This document shows, one piece after another, positions 1 through 12,192 of a DNA stretch of 64,000 bases. The stretch is from the NCBI GenBank assembly GCA_023101885.1, contig JALPQD010000403.1, positions 1,020,685 to 1,084,684 of the forward strand, given 5' to 3'. The position numbers were made by a program, and so were the translations under genes. This DNA comes from Typhlomys cinereus. Taxonomy: Eukaryota; Chordata; Mammalia; Rodentia; Platacanthomyidae. Position 1 is the stretch's first letter. Each line of letters starts with the position of its first letter. The notes under the pieces were generated by a model. The model was not told the origin of the DNA. It saw only the letters and a list, made by a program, of their open reading frames with translations, and ran no database searches.

Positions 1-1570
1 GAAACCTGCGCTGGACCACGGGGGAGCTGGCTACATGCCAGGCTTCCCTTAGGCAACAGCAGTGTGTGCTCAGCACATCGGGGTACTGATACAGGGATGC
101 AGGGAAATCAGATTCTCTCCACATCTAGATCCATTCCTGGAAGTCCAGAGATCCCGAGTAGAGCCCTGTGACTTGCCACTTTCAAGGGGGTTGGGATTGG
201 GGAACACTTTATGAAAACTGAACCTATGATGATACCTCACTGTTTTTCAAACATCATCCCCTCATGGCTCCCCCAAGGGCTCTGATTTGACCTCTGAGTC
301 TAGGGCATGCTACATAGCAACTTGTCACTTTAATCCACAAGGCGAGCAGCCGTGATGCTAAGCTGGACTCCCAGCTTGAAGCAGTGACATCTGACTCCGC
401 CCTGGCTCCGCTCTACGCTCTCCATTTCCAGCCATGCACTGTGCTTCCTTGCAATCATTTTTTTCCAAAAACACAAAAATACAATCTACAACCATCTGCT
501 TGACATTTACTATGCACTTCAGAAAAATACTACAAATTTCTTTTCCAATATGTTTTTATTATCATTTTAAACTTCCATCCATACGATATAGGTTAAATAA
601 TGGATATATACTTCAACACATAACTTTAAAAATCACCAAGTAGCATTATATGTACTCATTGGAAAGATCGAAGACACTCAGTGATCACTGTCAGATTTTT
701 AAAAAATTGCAAAAAATACTATATTCACTACTTACTTGCATATGAAAGAACTATGTAGATACAGAATCCTCTCACCCTTGCTTACTGTCTGATGTTTCGA
801 TGAAAAGATCCCTCACTTCTTTACAATCTTCAGAAGTTCAAATCTTGTGTCTACTTAGAGACATTGTTGAGGTTTCCCACTTTGTGTCTTAATGGCCAAA
901 ATTTTTACTCAGTGGGTTCCCATCCTCACAGAGTCCTCCACAGTCTGAAAGACCCGGATGAGTGCTCCCCTGTCTCACCATCCTTGCTGTCTTCATTACA
1001 CTGTTGATCGGTGATATCATCATACCTGCCCTTTATTTGTTGCTACACCCTCCATCAGGCTTGAACTAAAGGGGGGCAAAGCGAGTGCAAATGTCATCTG
1101 TTGAATTTCTTGATGTTCCACAGTCCTTCTGACACTGAAACCAGACTCCACCCATTCGATTGTCTCTTCTCCAGGTACAAATGCATCCAATGTCTCAGTG
1201 AGGCTTCACGAACCCTGCATTCTGTGCTTGGGTCTTCTTTAACATACAGAAACCAGAGGTGAATCCAGCCCCGCACCTTCCGTGGAATGGCACTCCATTC
1301 CTGGTGACATAGCTCCAGGGACAAACCTTGAACCTTGGAAATAGCTCAGTAGAAAGTTACACTTCAGATTGCCTTTGCCTTGCACCTTCCACTCTAACAC
1401 CCCTGGATGTAGGCCAGGATGGGTGGGGTTCCAAGATTGCAGGACCTCTCTCCACTCCAACTACGTCAATAGATCCTCCTTTCCAGACATTTCCACAGAA
1501 TGTCTGTACCTCCACCCACAGAACTGGGAGAAAATCTTTGGCAATTATACATAAGGCAGGGGATTAATTT
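1..1570. other. Unrecognised sequence
   Basis: I see no repeat family, RNA gene or convincing coding sequence here. Open frames are all under 80 codons, overlap on both strands and lack recognisable domains. The part around 440-720 is AT-rich. Confidence 0.5.
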
Positions 1571-1574
1571 CCAA

Positions 1575-2830
1575 AATCTTTTAATTTCAAAAAATATTTT
1601 AGTTCACCCAATGAATAAATTAACTAGTGAAATGAGCAAATAGTTCTCAAAAAAAAAGAAACACAAATGGCCAATAAATATTTGAGCAAGTGTTCAACAT
1701 CCTTAGTCATCAGGAATATTCAAATTAAAAAGGCTTTGAGATTCCATTCCATACCAGTCAGAATGACGATTGTTAAGAAACAAATGACATAAATGCTCTA
1801 AAGATGTGGAGAAAGAGAAACCTTTATTCACTGCTGATGGGAATGTAGACTGTGGGAATCAGTATGAAGGTTTCTCAAGAAACTAAAAATAGAACTACCT
1901 TCTGGTCCAGTATCATGTTTACATACCTAAAGGATATCAAGATAACACAGACATACATATACATCCATATTTATTGCTGCACTAATCACAATACACAAGA
2001 TAAGAAAATGCTAATAAGTAAATAAAGAAAATGTGAATTATATATGTGTGTATGTGTTTTATATGATATAGATATATATTCTTCACTATGATTGAATGAA
2101 AGGATGAAATCATAGCATTTCTCAGAAAATAAATGCAACCAGAAATCATTATGGTTAGCAAAATAAGCCAGATTCAAAAAGACAAATGTTGGGGCTGGAG
2201 AGGTGGCTCAGGGGTTAAGCCTCCGCCTTGCAGGCGGAAGGTCCTGAGTTCGGATCCCAGATCCCACGTATAGACGCCAGGCGGAAGCAGGGGCAGCCTG
2301 CGCTTCTAGTCCTGGTAGGGCGGAGCCTGTGAATCCCGGGGCAGAAGGAGGTGGAGGCGTCCATGGTGGTTCGCGAGTTCGTCCGTGGTTCTACACACAC
2401 ACATATACACACATGCGCACGCACATACATACACACACACGCACAATTGAATAAATAATAATAATAACAAAAAGACAAATGTTGTATGGAACTTCTCATA
2501 TGAAGAATCTAGATTTAAATATATGTACTGCATTTATTTACATTTTCCACATATATATGTATGTATAAATTAGTAATAAGTCTAAAGGGAGGGGGGAAGA
2601 AAAAGGATAATGGGCAGCACGTGACATAAAGGCAGATCCTGGGACTATTTAGGATGACAAAGAAGATCAAGATGATAGAAAAGGAAGATATGGAAGGCAG
2701 TGTGAGGGCAGATAAGAGCTCAGTATAGGGATATAAATGTGTAAGCATACCCTAATGAAACTCATTATTTGTATATTAAATTTTACTCAATTTTACTTAA
2801 AAATTTTATTTAAAAAATTTATTTAAAAAA
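1575..2830 (+). mobile_element. Old L1 3' fragment (ORF2 end plus 3' UTR)
   Basis: The sequence reads as a decayed end of L1 ORF2 on the plus strand: the run through the start of a short internal exchange (around 1700-1900) carries the usual ORF2 C-terminal wording, including 'actgctgatgggaatgta' and a stretch equivalent to the RT-downstream cysteine region. It then passes into a purine-rich 3' UTR near 2580-2720 and an A/T-rich tail near 2780-2830. Many substitutions and stops mark it as old. A younger SINE (2191-2468) has inserted into it. Exact ends are approximate. Confidence 0.75.
2176..2484 (+). mobile_element. B2-like SINE, young subfamily, with TSD
   Basis: A tRNA-derived SINE about 278 bp long lies at 2191-2468. 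Its head is GGCTGGAGAGGTGGCTCAG, with an A-box-like TGGCTCAGGGG and a B-box-like GAGTTCGGATCCC, the internal pol III promoter arrangement. The body ends in a (CA)n stretch and AATAATAATAACAA. It is flanked by a perfect 16-bp duplication, AAAAAGACAAATGTTG, at 2176-2191 and 2469-2484, the hallmark of L1-driven insertion. Intact CpGs and the perfect TSD suggest a recent insertion. Confidence 0.93.
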
Positions 2831-2950
2831 TTAAAATGAAAAGACAAAACTACAGATTCAAATGCTGCTGCACCTACTGTGATATCTGGAACCCAGTGAG
2901 ACAGTTCTCTTGAGAACAAGCCCTGAGGAAGTCCAGACTCAAAGCTCACT

Positions 2951-3385
2951 GCAGCGGTTTTATGTTGTTATGACCAATAAATAAATAAATAAATAAAATA
3001 ACAAAAATAAAACTGGAAAGTAAAGTTAAAGGAGGAAAGGTCTGTTTGGGCTCATGACTTCAGAGCTCTCACCCAGGGCTTCTTTGTTTTAGGCCCATGG
3101 TAAGACTGAGCCGCCTGACAGAGAGGAGCATGGTGGAGGAAAACTGCTCACCTTGTGGTAACCAGAGAACAAGAGCAAGGAAGGATCTAGGGATGGGATA
3201 AACCCTTCAAAGTCACACCCCAGCAACCTACTTTCTCAAGCAGACTTCTAGCCACTCACACATGAAATCATCATAGGATTAACCCATTGATAATTGGTGG
3301 CATCCTTATGATCCATTCACCTCTCAATAGCATCACCACCTGTAGATCATCCTTCAGTGCATCCAAACCAAAGCATTGTTAACAA
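2951..3385 (-). mobile_element. MaLR-like LTR fragment
   Basis: The layout 'gttatgacc...', then a purine-rich stretch and 'gaaaggtctgtttgggctcatgac', matches the reverse complement of MaLR-type LTRs (MLT1/MST-like). The 4805, 6985 and 35755 copies in this window share the same wording. An (AATA)n expansion sits inside it at 2977-2999. Family assignment is from memory of the consensus style; the ends are approximate. Confidence 0.5.
2977..2999. repeat. (AATA)n tetranucleotide repeat
   Basis: About five or six AATA/AAAT units, probably expanded from an A-rich stretch within the surrounding LTR-like element. Confidence 0.8.
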
Positions 3386-4800
3386 AGCTGCCCGTTCCTA
3401 GGAAGTTTTCTGAAAGTGCTTGGCCAACATTCACCACTTAGTTCTCATCTTTCAAATCAGGAGGTGAGCTAAGTTCTTGGCTCAGTCAATTCAATAGCCA
3501 GCCAAGATAGGTTGATATCCATCTAATATGGAATCAAAGTCATATGCCAACCCAGAAAACTTGGTCTACAGTAAAATTCTTGACCTCAAATTTGCTTCCA
3601 CCATCTCAAAAACCAAGTGTGCAAAACACTCTCTTATACTCTGTGGTTAGATTCTTCTTGGTAAGAGTAAGGTAACCCATTAAGACTTCAGAATCCAACT
3701 TAGGCAGTAGAATTCTGGTCGTCCTAGGGTTTCCCTATTCAGGCAGGGTACATGGAAGCCCAGCTCTTGGGTCCTGGTCATGGTTCTGACCTCTACGTCG
3801 CTCTGATCTTTTCCCATGTCTTCACATCTGTGATGAGTGTGTGTTTACACTCAATCGCTTTCCAGATTGGTTTCAGTCCTAGGATTTCACAATCAGGACT
3901 TACGGTTACAATCAGTTCCATTTCCACCTCCTCATTGAGGTCTTTGATGACCTTGTCCAAACAAGTCTGGGTCTCATACTCTGTCACTGTACTGTGTGTC
4001 CCCTGGGCACCCACCCCAACCGACCATGACTCATTGGCTTGTGTTGCCATCCTCTGCTTCCCACTCAACACCCTCAGCTGTAATGCTAGAAATGATAGAT
4101 CGCATCTCCCTCTAGAGGCAGTACCTGCGCCACAGGGCAGGTGGGTCCTCACAAGGCTGAGCAAACCACCATTAAACTTCCACATTAAGCCCAAGGCTGT
4201 TAGCCTCAAGTTGGGTTTCGCTTCTAACCTTCAGCTCTATGTGCTTTTTGACAATTGTTCAAAGTGAGGCGATGTAATGAATCTTTGGAAGGCAGTTTTG
4301 AAACCCTTTCCAATTTAATGTAGAAGGGAGACACCCAGGAGAGCTGGAAGTTGGGAAATACAGGGACTCAAGGGCCAAGAAACTTTCAGAAGCAATGTTG
4401 CTAGTGTTTACATGAGACTTGAAAAGGAAATGCTTGAACCATGATTAAGTTTGTTAAATGAGACAACTGATCATGAACATGAAAAATGAAGTTCTCTTTG
4501 CTCCTCACCTGGAGAAGAACATGAATATTTGGGCCATATTTATCTTTTAGGGTGGTGAGTCCTGAAGAAACTTATTTTTGTATCAATTATTTAATAAAAT
4601 TCAGACTTCGCTGTAATTAGTTTACCTACATAGAATCTATCTTTTTCTTCATACTTTGAAATTTTGTGGTAATATATAGGTTTGAAGAACAGAAACTTTG
4701 TGGAACTAAGCATAAATTCTACACTTATTAAATGCATACTTTCATATGAGGAGAAGATATCACCCACTCGATGATCTTTAGAAACATTCTCAATGGTAAA
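3386..4800. other. Unrecognised sequence with two overlapping antisense open frames
   Basis: No repeat family recognised. The longest open frames are 171 codons on the plus strand (3752-4267) and 138 codons on the minus strand (3793-4209), overlapping in antisense. Neither shows a domain I recognise. The minus-strand frame has a more protein-like composition (a stretch reading DKVIKDLNEEVEMELIV), so a decayed retrocopy is possible, but chance is the default explanation. Confidence 0.35.
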
Positions 4801-4804
4801 TGTA

Positions 4805-5145
4805 CTAGTTACTCTTTGGTCGCTGTGAGAGAACACTCAAAGCCAAGCAACTGAATGGAGAAAGGGAGATTTATTCTGTTTATGGTTCCAGAGGAGAGAA
4901 ACGGTCCTTTCGAGAGAGAAGCAGCAGAGCTGGTGGCAGAAGCTGGAGGAGGCCTAGGTGTCTGCAGACATCTTGGAGGCTGAGAGCTGTTAGACTGCCA
5001 GCTGCAAGCACAGCCTTCTCCAGAAAGTTGGTTGGGACCAATCCACCTCAAGACCCACCCCCTGTGATCGTCTTCCTCCAGCAAGGATCCACCTCCTTCC
5101 CAAACACATGAGACTGTGGGGGACACATATCAAACCATGGCAGTA
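4805..5145 (-). mobile_element. MaLR-like LTR fragment
   Basis: It begins 'actagttactctttggtcgc', continues 'ggagatttattctgtttatgg' and closes 'gggggacacatatcaaaccatggca', the reverse-complement layout of a MaLR-type LTR. It is shared with the copies near 6985-7350 and 35755-36035. Diverged, old. Confidence 0.55.
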
Positions 5146-6437
5146 ACTTACCAGGACATTGCCTTGCTTTAATAAAGAAAAAAAAAAATAGTACCCATAA
5201 TTAAAAAAAAAAAGTCCCTGGTGGTAAGCTTGAAAATGAAGGAACTGGCCCACTGGGCAGAAGCTCTCTACAGAACAGCACTCCTGTTTCCCACGAGGAC
5301 AGAAGTGAAGCGGAGGCAGCATTCCTCTCCAGAGCTCTGAGTGTAGAAACAGAGAGCTGAGAAGGAAGGAGGAAGACTGTGCTGTCAATCCCATATTCCA
5401 ACCACAGTTCCAAGGGAAACAACCACATTCCCAGCAGAGAGCTGGCATGGCCTGGATGTCGCTGGAGCTGCCCATCACTGCATCGCACAAAGCTGGGCAA
5501 CCTGCACTGCAGCCCTTAGTGTGTGTGGCAGCTACACAAGTGCTGTATGTCACTGGCATATTCGGTTTAATTTATTCGGTTTAATTAGAGGCATATTCCA
5601 CTGCTCCCTCTTCCTGAACGATCACCTATGGAAACCATGGTGACCCCACAGGACCCATGTATGAAAAGATAAGGACGCATGGACAGGACATCGCCTGCAG
5701 GCAGCTTAGACCCTGGCGTCCACACTGCCTTGGAGAACAGTCCTCTGGGAGTGGCCACAAATATCCTCCTCTGGCTCCCAGTCAGCCTTCAACGTCTGTT
5801 CCCAATTCAGAGACCAGCCAAGGAAGGAAGTGCTCTTGAGTGGGAAGACCAAGGGTGTGGCCTCTAAGGAGGTCGGGAAGGTCAGCAGGGCTCCAGGGAC
5901 CACTATGCCACTTGCAAGCTGCATACTGGACGGACCAAGTCACCACCCTCAGTGGTCCCGGAGCACGTCCACCTCACCCAGCAAGCACTGCTTCCTTTGT
6001 TCTCGTCATCCCTGGAGGTCCGAACCCCTGGGTCAGCCTGAACACCAGTCCTGACAAATATGAGCTAACCACATATTGACTGCAGAGACATGGGGGAGCC
6101 ACCCCTGGAAAGAAGGGTGCAATCACAAATGAGTCAGACTGAAGCCCCATCAGCACCCACCACCTGTTTGAAAGCAGGTTATGTTCTCGGGCTTTGGACA
6201 GGTCTCTGTGGAAGTTTGTCCATTTATGCAAGTTGGCCTGATCCATCACTGTACTTGTGTTGTGCATATGTACAAACAAACCCCGACTTACAGGAAATAC
6301 CTTCTATCCACCATGATCAAATCTTCCTCTGAATGCCTACGGACAGAACATGGTTATCACTTCCGATATTTTTGGTTCTGGATCTCAAAGTTATAGAGTT
6401 AGCAATGTAGCCTTTCTGGGCACTTCCTGTGAGCAGA
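5146..6437. other. Unrecognised sequence
   Basis: No gene or repeat recognised. Short A runs occur near 5180-5215. Open frames up to 189 codons on the minus strand (4990-5559) cross the boundary of the adjacent LTR and are judged spurious. Confidence 0.4.
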
Positions 6438-6525
6438 GGATATCTAAAAACTGAGCACTTGCCTGACATGTATGAGGTTCAGGGTATAATTCCGCAGACC
6501 CCCAGAAAATAAAAAGAAGTGAATA
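6438..6525 (+). mobile_element. ID-like SINE fragment
   Basis: The order 'gagcacttgcctgacatgta', 'tgaggttcagggtataattcc' and a following A-rich tail (aaaataaaaagaag) matches the rodent ID element layout: a tRNA-Ala-derived short SINE with a B-box-like segment. It is diverged and lacks a clear 5' end. It supports a rodent origin of the window. Confidence 0.6.
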
Positions 6526-6984
6526 AATTAACGTGAAAATCAGACCATCCACAGGGTCAGGGGTGTGCATGCTCCTTGCCTGTAGTCAGAGGACCTGGGG
6601 AGTTTCCTCAGGGGAACCCAACATCTTCCCTATACCAGGACAATAGGAGAAGGTGGGAAATTTTCACCATTTTCACTCTTCAGATGACTTTTCACAGGGA
6701 GCTGTGTTGAAGCCTTGATGAAGTCTTAAAAACATACCACTGCTGAAATCCATTGCCGTTCCCAAGAGGCTGCCTGCAACTCTGTGCTCACAGGTGACCA
6801 ACCTGCTTCCACAGGCACCTTACTAGCATATACAGGTTTGAGTCACTGGCTCTGGGCTTTGAGGCATCCACCTCACCCAGAAGATCACAGAGACCACAGA
6901 TTTCCAGATTCCATCAAGTCAGCCGAGTCTTGGCTCTGGGTATTTAATGATGGGAGTTACTCAGATGCCCTGTTGACGTTACTC
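6526..6984. other. Unrecognised sequence
   Basis: No gene, repeat family or RNA gene recognised. Confidence 0.4.
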
Positions 6985-7350
6985 CTTCTTTCTGATGCTG
7001 TGAGACAATACTCAGACACAACTTAAGGAGAGAAAAGGAGATTTATTTGACTTATGACTCCAGAAGGGAGAGAGAGCCCATTACGGTGAAGAAGATAGCA
7101 GAAACTAGAAGGCAGCTGAGGTCACAACAGTCATTGTGGAGGGAGACAAGCAAGCAGCAAACTTCAAGAACAGACTGCTAGCGGAAGTAGGGGAGGGCTT
7201 CCCATCTCAAGACCCAACCTTCGTGATGGGATTTCCCCCAGAGAGGCTCCACTTCATAATGGTGCCATGACCTTCACAAACATTAACATCAACTAAGGTT
7301 GCAAATAGATGAGTCTGTGGGAGACAACTCACATTCAAATCATGACATCC
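6985..7350 (-). mobile_element. MaLR-like LTR fragment
   Basis: It opens 'gacgttactccttctttctgatgctgtgagacaatactc' in part, has 'ggagatttatttgacttatg' and ends 'gagacaactcacattcaaatcatgaca' in part, the same reverse-oriented LTR layout as 4805-5145 and 35755-36035. Boundaries are approximate. Confidence 0.55.
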
Positions 7351-7654
7351 CCCCCAGAATTTGAAAGCCAATGGATTGCTCTGTAAAAACCCATGAGGTG
7401 AGTAAGTGAAATGATCCCATAAAGGTCAATGACTTCCGGGAAAATGCTTGTCAATTTATGCTGGAGTTACAACCCCATTGTCGGTGAAAAATATCAAATG
7501 TGTTTAATATACCAAAAACTACCAAATAGCTTAGCTTAGTTTAGCCTAGACTGCCTAAGGGTGCTAAAAAAGCTTACATCTACCCATGGTTGGTCGGACA
7601 TCTAATGCAAATTATTATAAAATTTATATAGAGAATGTCAAAGCAAAATTCTAG

Positions 7655-8110
7655 GATATGATTTGAATATGAAATGTTCCCCCCAAAAGCCCATGTGTTT
7701 GTAAACTAGACTCAGCTAGTGGCATTATTTAAGGAGTTTGTGGAAACATTAAGAGGTAGGGCATAGCTGGAGGAAGTAGTGCAAAGTAGGCATGGCAACA
7801 TGCCATGCCAGCCTCCATGATGGGTGCACAATTATGCCTCCACATGCCTGGTGGGTAAAATATAATACTCAAATCTTTGAGTGTAGCTTATAATGTCCCT
7901 TCTTGACGGGCCACCCCCTACTTCCTGTCTGTCCCAGGGTGAACAGATTCTCCTTCCCTGCAAGCATCTGGTACCGTGATACTGTCGCATCCGCATGTGT
8001 ACTATCAAGCAGTCATTGGCTGAACCATCCATGAAGCAACAGAAATCTTTCCTCCTTCAAGTTGTTTGCATAAGATAGTTCATCAGAGCAGTGAAGGAAT
8101 AGTATTTGGT
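7655..8110 (+). mobile_element. MaLR-like LTR fragment, opposite orientation
   Basis: It starts with 'gatatgatttgaatatgaaa' followed by 'ccccaaaagcccatgtgttt', the usual start of an MLT1/MST-type LTR in the forward direction. It ends near 'gcagtgaaggaatagtattt'. It faces the opposite way to the neighbouring copy at 6985-7350. Confidence 0.5.
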
Positions 8111-9713
8111 TTCAATTAAATGTGTGCCACTTTTACACCATAAAAACAAAAACAGTTGAGCCACTATAAATCAGGACACATCTGTGTGATATTAGGACTC
8201 ATCCAGAATTACTGGGAAGTCCTGTGGATGGGAACTAAGACAAGTGGCCTTCTCGCCTGCCCCTGCCGGCACACCAGAAATCTATTCTACATGAGCATCT
8301 AGGCAGAACTCAGTGACCTCAACCCCGTGGGCCTGGAGCAGTCTTCTAGGTACTGTCTTAGAATGTGGTCCCTGCCTGAGCCGGAGAGATATGTGCTATG
8401 AGCTCAACAAAGCCACGTGTCCCAAGTTAGTATCTTCATATGGAAAATCCAACCCCACCCTGATGTGTGGATTCTTCCCCATCGGGACCACTATGCAATC
8501 TGGTGTCTGTGAGGAGAAGGGCTCATGGATGGACCTGGAGACCAAGTTATGTCTACAACCTGCCTAGAGTTCCCAGACTGGAAAAGAGACACAGGAGTGA
8601 CCGAGAAGGCCCGGCATCTCACCAGCTGCCTCCCTAAATCCATCTCCTCTGCTTCAGCTCCTGTTAGGATGAACCCCAGGACAGGGAAGCTACGCTACCA
8701 AGCTGCCGGTTCGCCACAGGAGCTGAGGTAAGTTTCTCTCTAGCCCGAATCCCAGGACGGAGTTCGGGATAAGTACGCACACGTTCCCTGTGCCCCTGGA
8801 GCCTCTACGAAATGGAGAGAGACACCAACTTTGACTGTTGAGCATAACTTCTTCATTCTGAGGACCTGGGTACAACTCTGGTACAATACTTGAAATATAA
8901 TTGGGTTGAAGGGAACCTTGGGGCTTACGAAATCGTCCTTCTTAGAAATAGACTCCTAATTTATAGAACTGATACCTGCACAAGAGGAAAGGGCTAGATT
9001 TATTGCTGGCAAATTATGAAGGCTGTAACATGATATACCTCTTCAGTTTCCACATGCGTTTTCATGACCCAGGCAGTAATCACCTTGCAATGAGGCCCTG
9101 ACTGTGGGAGGAGCAACTCTGGGACCCGCCCACCTTTGGGAGGACCAGAGGACACAGCGGAATCCACAGGAAGAAGTCATGGGTGGGTCCACCCAAGACC
9201 TAGGGACAAACAATCAAGGAGGCCACAGAGACAGACAGAAAGGGGGGTTGGGGGGGCAGGACAGAAAGGAGCCAGGAACTTGGTCACAGCCAACGCAGGA
9301 ACCCTGTTTTCATTCCCAGAAGCGTTGCAATCCCTCCAGGCTCTGACTGCTCCTGTCAGGCTTCCTCTGGGTAAATCAGGCACAATGAGCACCCCAGGGT
9401 GAGTCACTTTCTCCTTGGCCTGGACTCTTCCCTTGTTGAGCTTTGCCCAGATAGAAAGCAGGAGCCAAATTAGGATTCTCCAAGGATCTAAAAGCACCAG
9501 TACTGCTGGCTGTGACATTCAACTTTCTGGGTTTTAAACTGATTTGTGACAAACGTCTGACCTTATCAATGAATTATGTTCATCGGAGACCCCATGACTC
9601 CTACAGAGAACCACCCACTCATGCCTATATGATGCTAGTGCATCAGAAAAACTGACATCAGCCCTGTCACCACTCGGGTCAACATAAGGTGACAGCAACA
9701 GAGGATGCCAGGG
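8111..9713. other. Unrecognised sequence
   Basis: No repeat or gene recognised. Open frames below 115 codons overlap on both strands and are unsupported. Confidence 0.4.
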
Positions 9714-10934
9714 GAGAGAGGCAGTTTCTTTTTTTTTTTTTTTTTTTTTTTTTTTTATTAAAAATTTAATTATACATTTTAAAATTTTTTACCAGTTCCC
9801 TCCCTCCCCCCTCCCCTTCCCCCAGTGTCTCCCCCCCAATTCCCAGAGAGTCCTTTATTGTGTGCGCCTAACTCTCCACTGGGTCCTCCTCTCCGATGAC
9901 ATATAAGGACCCAGTGGCATTTCCATAAGCCCTTTCTCTTGTTCCCCTTAATCATAAGATTACTACTATGGCTGTCAATCCCTTGCCTCCAGGGGTCTCG
10001 GTGCCCTTAACAGATGCTAGACTTTATGAGGGCAACAGTGCGCTGGACATTGCGCAGGGCATGCAAAGTTCCATTATGATTGCTTTGGCCCCAACTATTG
10101 TTGAGAATCTTGCAAATCGTTGCTCCTCCCATCCTTTTGCTCTTACAATCTTACCGCCCCCTCTTCCGCAAATGTCCCTGAGCTCCAGGATGGGGAGAGA
10201 TTAGGCTGTCCTAGTTCTATGTGATTGATATAGAGTCTCTGAAGTTCTGGATTGTGGTTTGTTGATTTTCTTTTGCAGTTTTTCTGCTCCTGCAATTCCC
10301 TTCACTCCATTCTGCTGGGCACTGTATGTCACCCCTTGCAGACCTTGATGGAGGCCTATTTTCTCTGCTGTATCATGGTCTCCTCTCTCCTTGTTTCTGG
10401 TGTGGCCCTCCTAACCCATCTCTCTTGTTCATAATCCTTGCAATTACTGTGTTACATAGGTTTACTTTTGAGTGTCCCAATGTGGGCTGGGCGAGTTTGG
10501 TACTAGGAGCCACCTATTAGGGAGTACATACGGCGCTTAATTTTCTGGGTTTGGGATACTTCACTTAATATAATTCTTTCTAATGACATCCATTTCCCAG
10601 CAAATTCCAGTAATTCATCATTTTTGATGGCTGAGTAGTACTCCATTGTATAGATGTACCACAGTTTCCTTATCCACTCGTCAACTGTTGGACATTTAGG
10701 TTGATTCCATGACTTTGCTATTGTAAACAGTGCTGCTATGAACATGGTCGAGCTTGTGCTATCGAGGCGAACCTCTGCTGCTTGGGGGGTTATTCCCAAA
10801 AGTGGGATAGCAGGGTCATACGGCATTTCAATCTTTAATTTCTTTAAGAATCTCCAGACGGCTCGCCAGAGTGGCTGTATGAGCCTGCATTCCCACCAAC
10901 AATGTAGGAGAGTTCCCCGAGAGAGGCAGTTTCT
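9714..10934 (-). mobile_element. Young 5'-truncated L1 with 16-bp TSD
   Basis: The insertion (9730-10918) begins with a poly-T tract (the element's A-tail on the minus strand) at about 9729-9757. This is followed by the C-rich complement of the L1 3' UTR and, from 10997 down to 10503 on the minus strand, the C-terminal part of ORF2. That part includes the wording PYDPAIPLLGI and a readable frame to the ORF2 end (YSLIGGS). A perfect 16-bp duplication, GAGAGAGGCAGTTTCT, flanks it at 9714-9729 and 10919-10934. The long pure A-tail, perfect TSD and largely open ORF2 end indicate a recent insertion, truncated at its 5' end to about 1.2 kb. Confidence 0.95.
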
Positions 10935-11099
10935 ATTAAGCCCACCTGTTGCTCTCCTTCTGGATGCAGGAAAGACTGGACTGAATCTGGAGGGCAAGCT
11001 TGGCCCAATGGACCATGACTCCTGGAGGCAGATGGAAGACTCATCTGAATGGATGCTTCAAGAAGGCAGTGTGTTTCAGGGCTGAGAAGAGAGTTCTAC
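10935..11099. other. Unrecognised spacer
   Basis: Short unique-looking stretch between the young L1 and the older L1 block. Confidence 0.4.
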
Positions 11100-11796
11100 A
11101 CGGGCATTGTATTCTATTCGTCTTCATTATTTATGGTTTTGATCAACACATAATAAGCATATATATATATGTGTGTAAGTATAATATAATGCTTACATCT
11201 CCCACCTCAAATTTTATCATTTTTATTATTCATTGCACATAGTCCTGGATGTCATAGTTTATTTCAAGTGTACAATGTACGTTGACAATATTCAGCACTT
11301 CATACCTTCCAATTGTTGCCACTCCTTTCCTTCCTTTACTAGTCTCCTTCCTTCCTCCAGTCTCTCCACTTACCTGCTGTATATTCTATATACATGAGTG
11401 TGTCTTAATATATCTATACAACATTTAGGACAGACAAGTAAGAGAAAATATATTTATCTTTTTGAGTGACTGATTTCACTTAATATGATGATCTTCCACT
11501 GTGTCTGTTTTCCAGCATAAGATATGTTCTTCTTCATGGCTGGAAAAAAATCTCCATTGCATATATGCCACATTCTCTTTATCTGCTCCTCTGTTGCCTG
11601 ACATCAAGGGTGATGTCACCTAGCCTGGCTATAGTAAATAGTGGTACCATAAACACACATATGCAAGGATCTCTTGAAGTATGTTGACTTCAAGACCTTC
11701 AGATACATACACAGAAGTGGTATATTTTGAATTATCTGGTAGTTTTATTTCTAATTTTTGGTGACACCTACTATTGCAGTTTGTCTGCATTGTTGC

Positions 11797-12192
11797 TGAT
11801 AAATGACCATCACACAGCTTAAGGGAACAAGGAGTTTACTTTCTTATGATAGTCCGGTTACAGTTCATAGTCAAGCTTGACAGGAGAGCACACAACAACA
11901 CCAGGGCTGAGGGAACTGGCCACCATAACGGCTGAGAGATGGACAATCCTCACTTGCCAGACCAGCATGTCTGGCCAAGTATACAGAAGGATGCCAACTC
12001 TCTCAACCAGCTCTCTCTGATTTATCCAGGGCCTAATCCCACCCACCATGGGCTGGGTCTTCCCCAGCAGCTAGACAATCTCCTTCAGGTTTGCTCTGGG
12101 CTTAACTCAACCATCAACTCTCTACAACTGTGCCTAGAGCCCAAACCCTCAAGAGTCAAGTTGACACCTGTGCTTAACTATGACACCTACAT
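11797..12192 (+). mobile_element. Dispersed LTR-like repeat, family X copy 1
   Basis: This about 400-bp element splits the surrounding L1. Diagnostic wording is 'tgccagaccagcatgtctgg' followed by 'ccaagtatacagaagg', and a closing 'agtcaagttgacacctgtgc'. The same order appears at 46285-46675 (same strand) and 49845-50130 (opposite strand). I believe it is a rodent LTR-type repeat but cannot name the family. Confidence 0.6.

Noticed and set aside
4990..5559. 189-codon minus-strand open frame
   Set aside because: Crosses the edge of an LTR-like repeat, has no recognisable domain, and overlaps another frame; treated as chance.
8690..8735. Possible exon end at 'ggagctgaggtaagtttc'
   Set aside because: A splice-donor-like motif alone, without a supported coding frame or acceptor, is not evidence of an exon.
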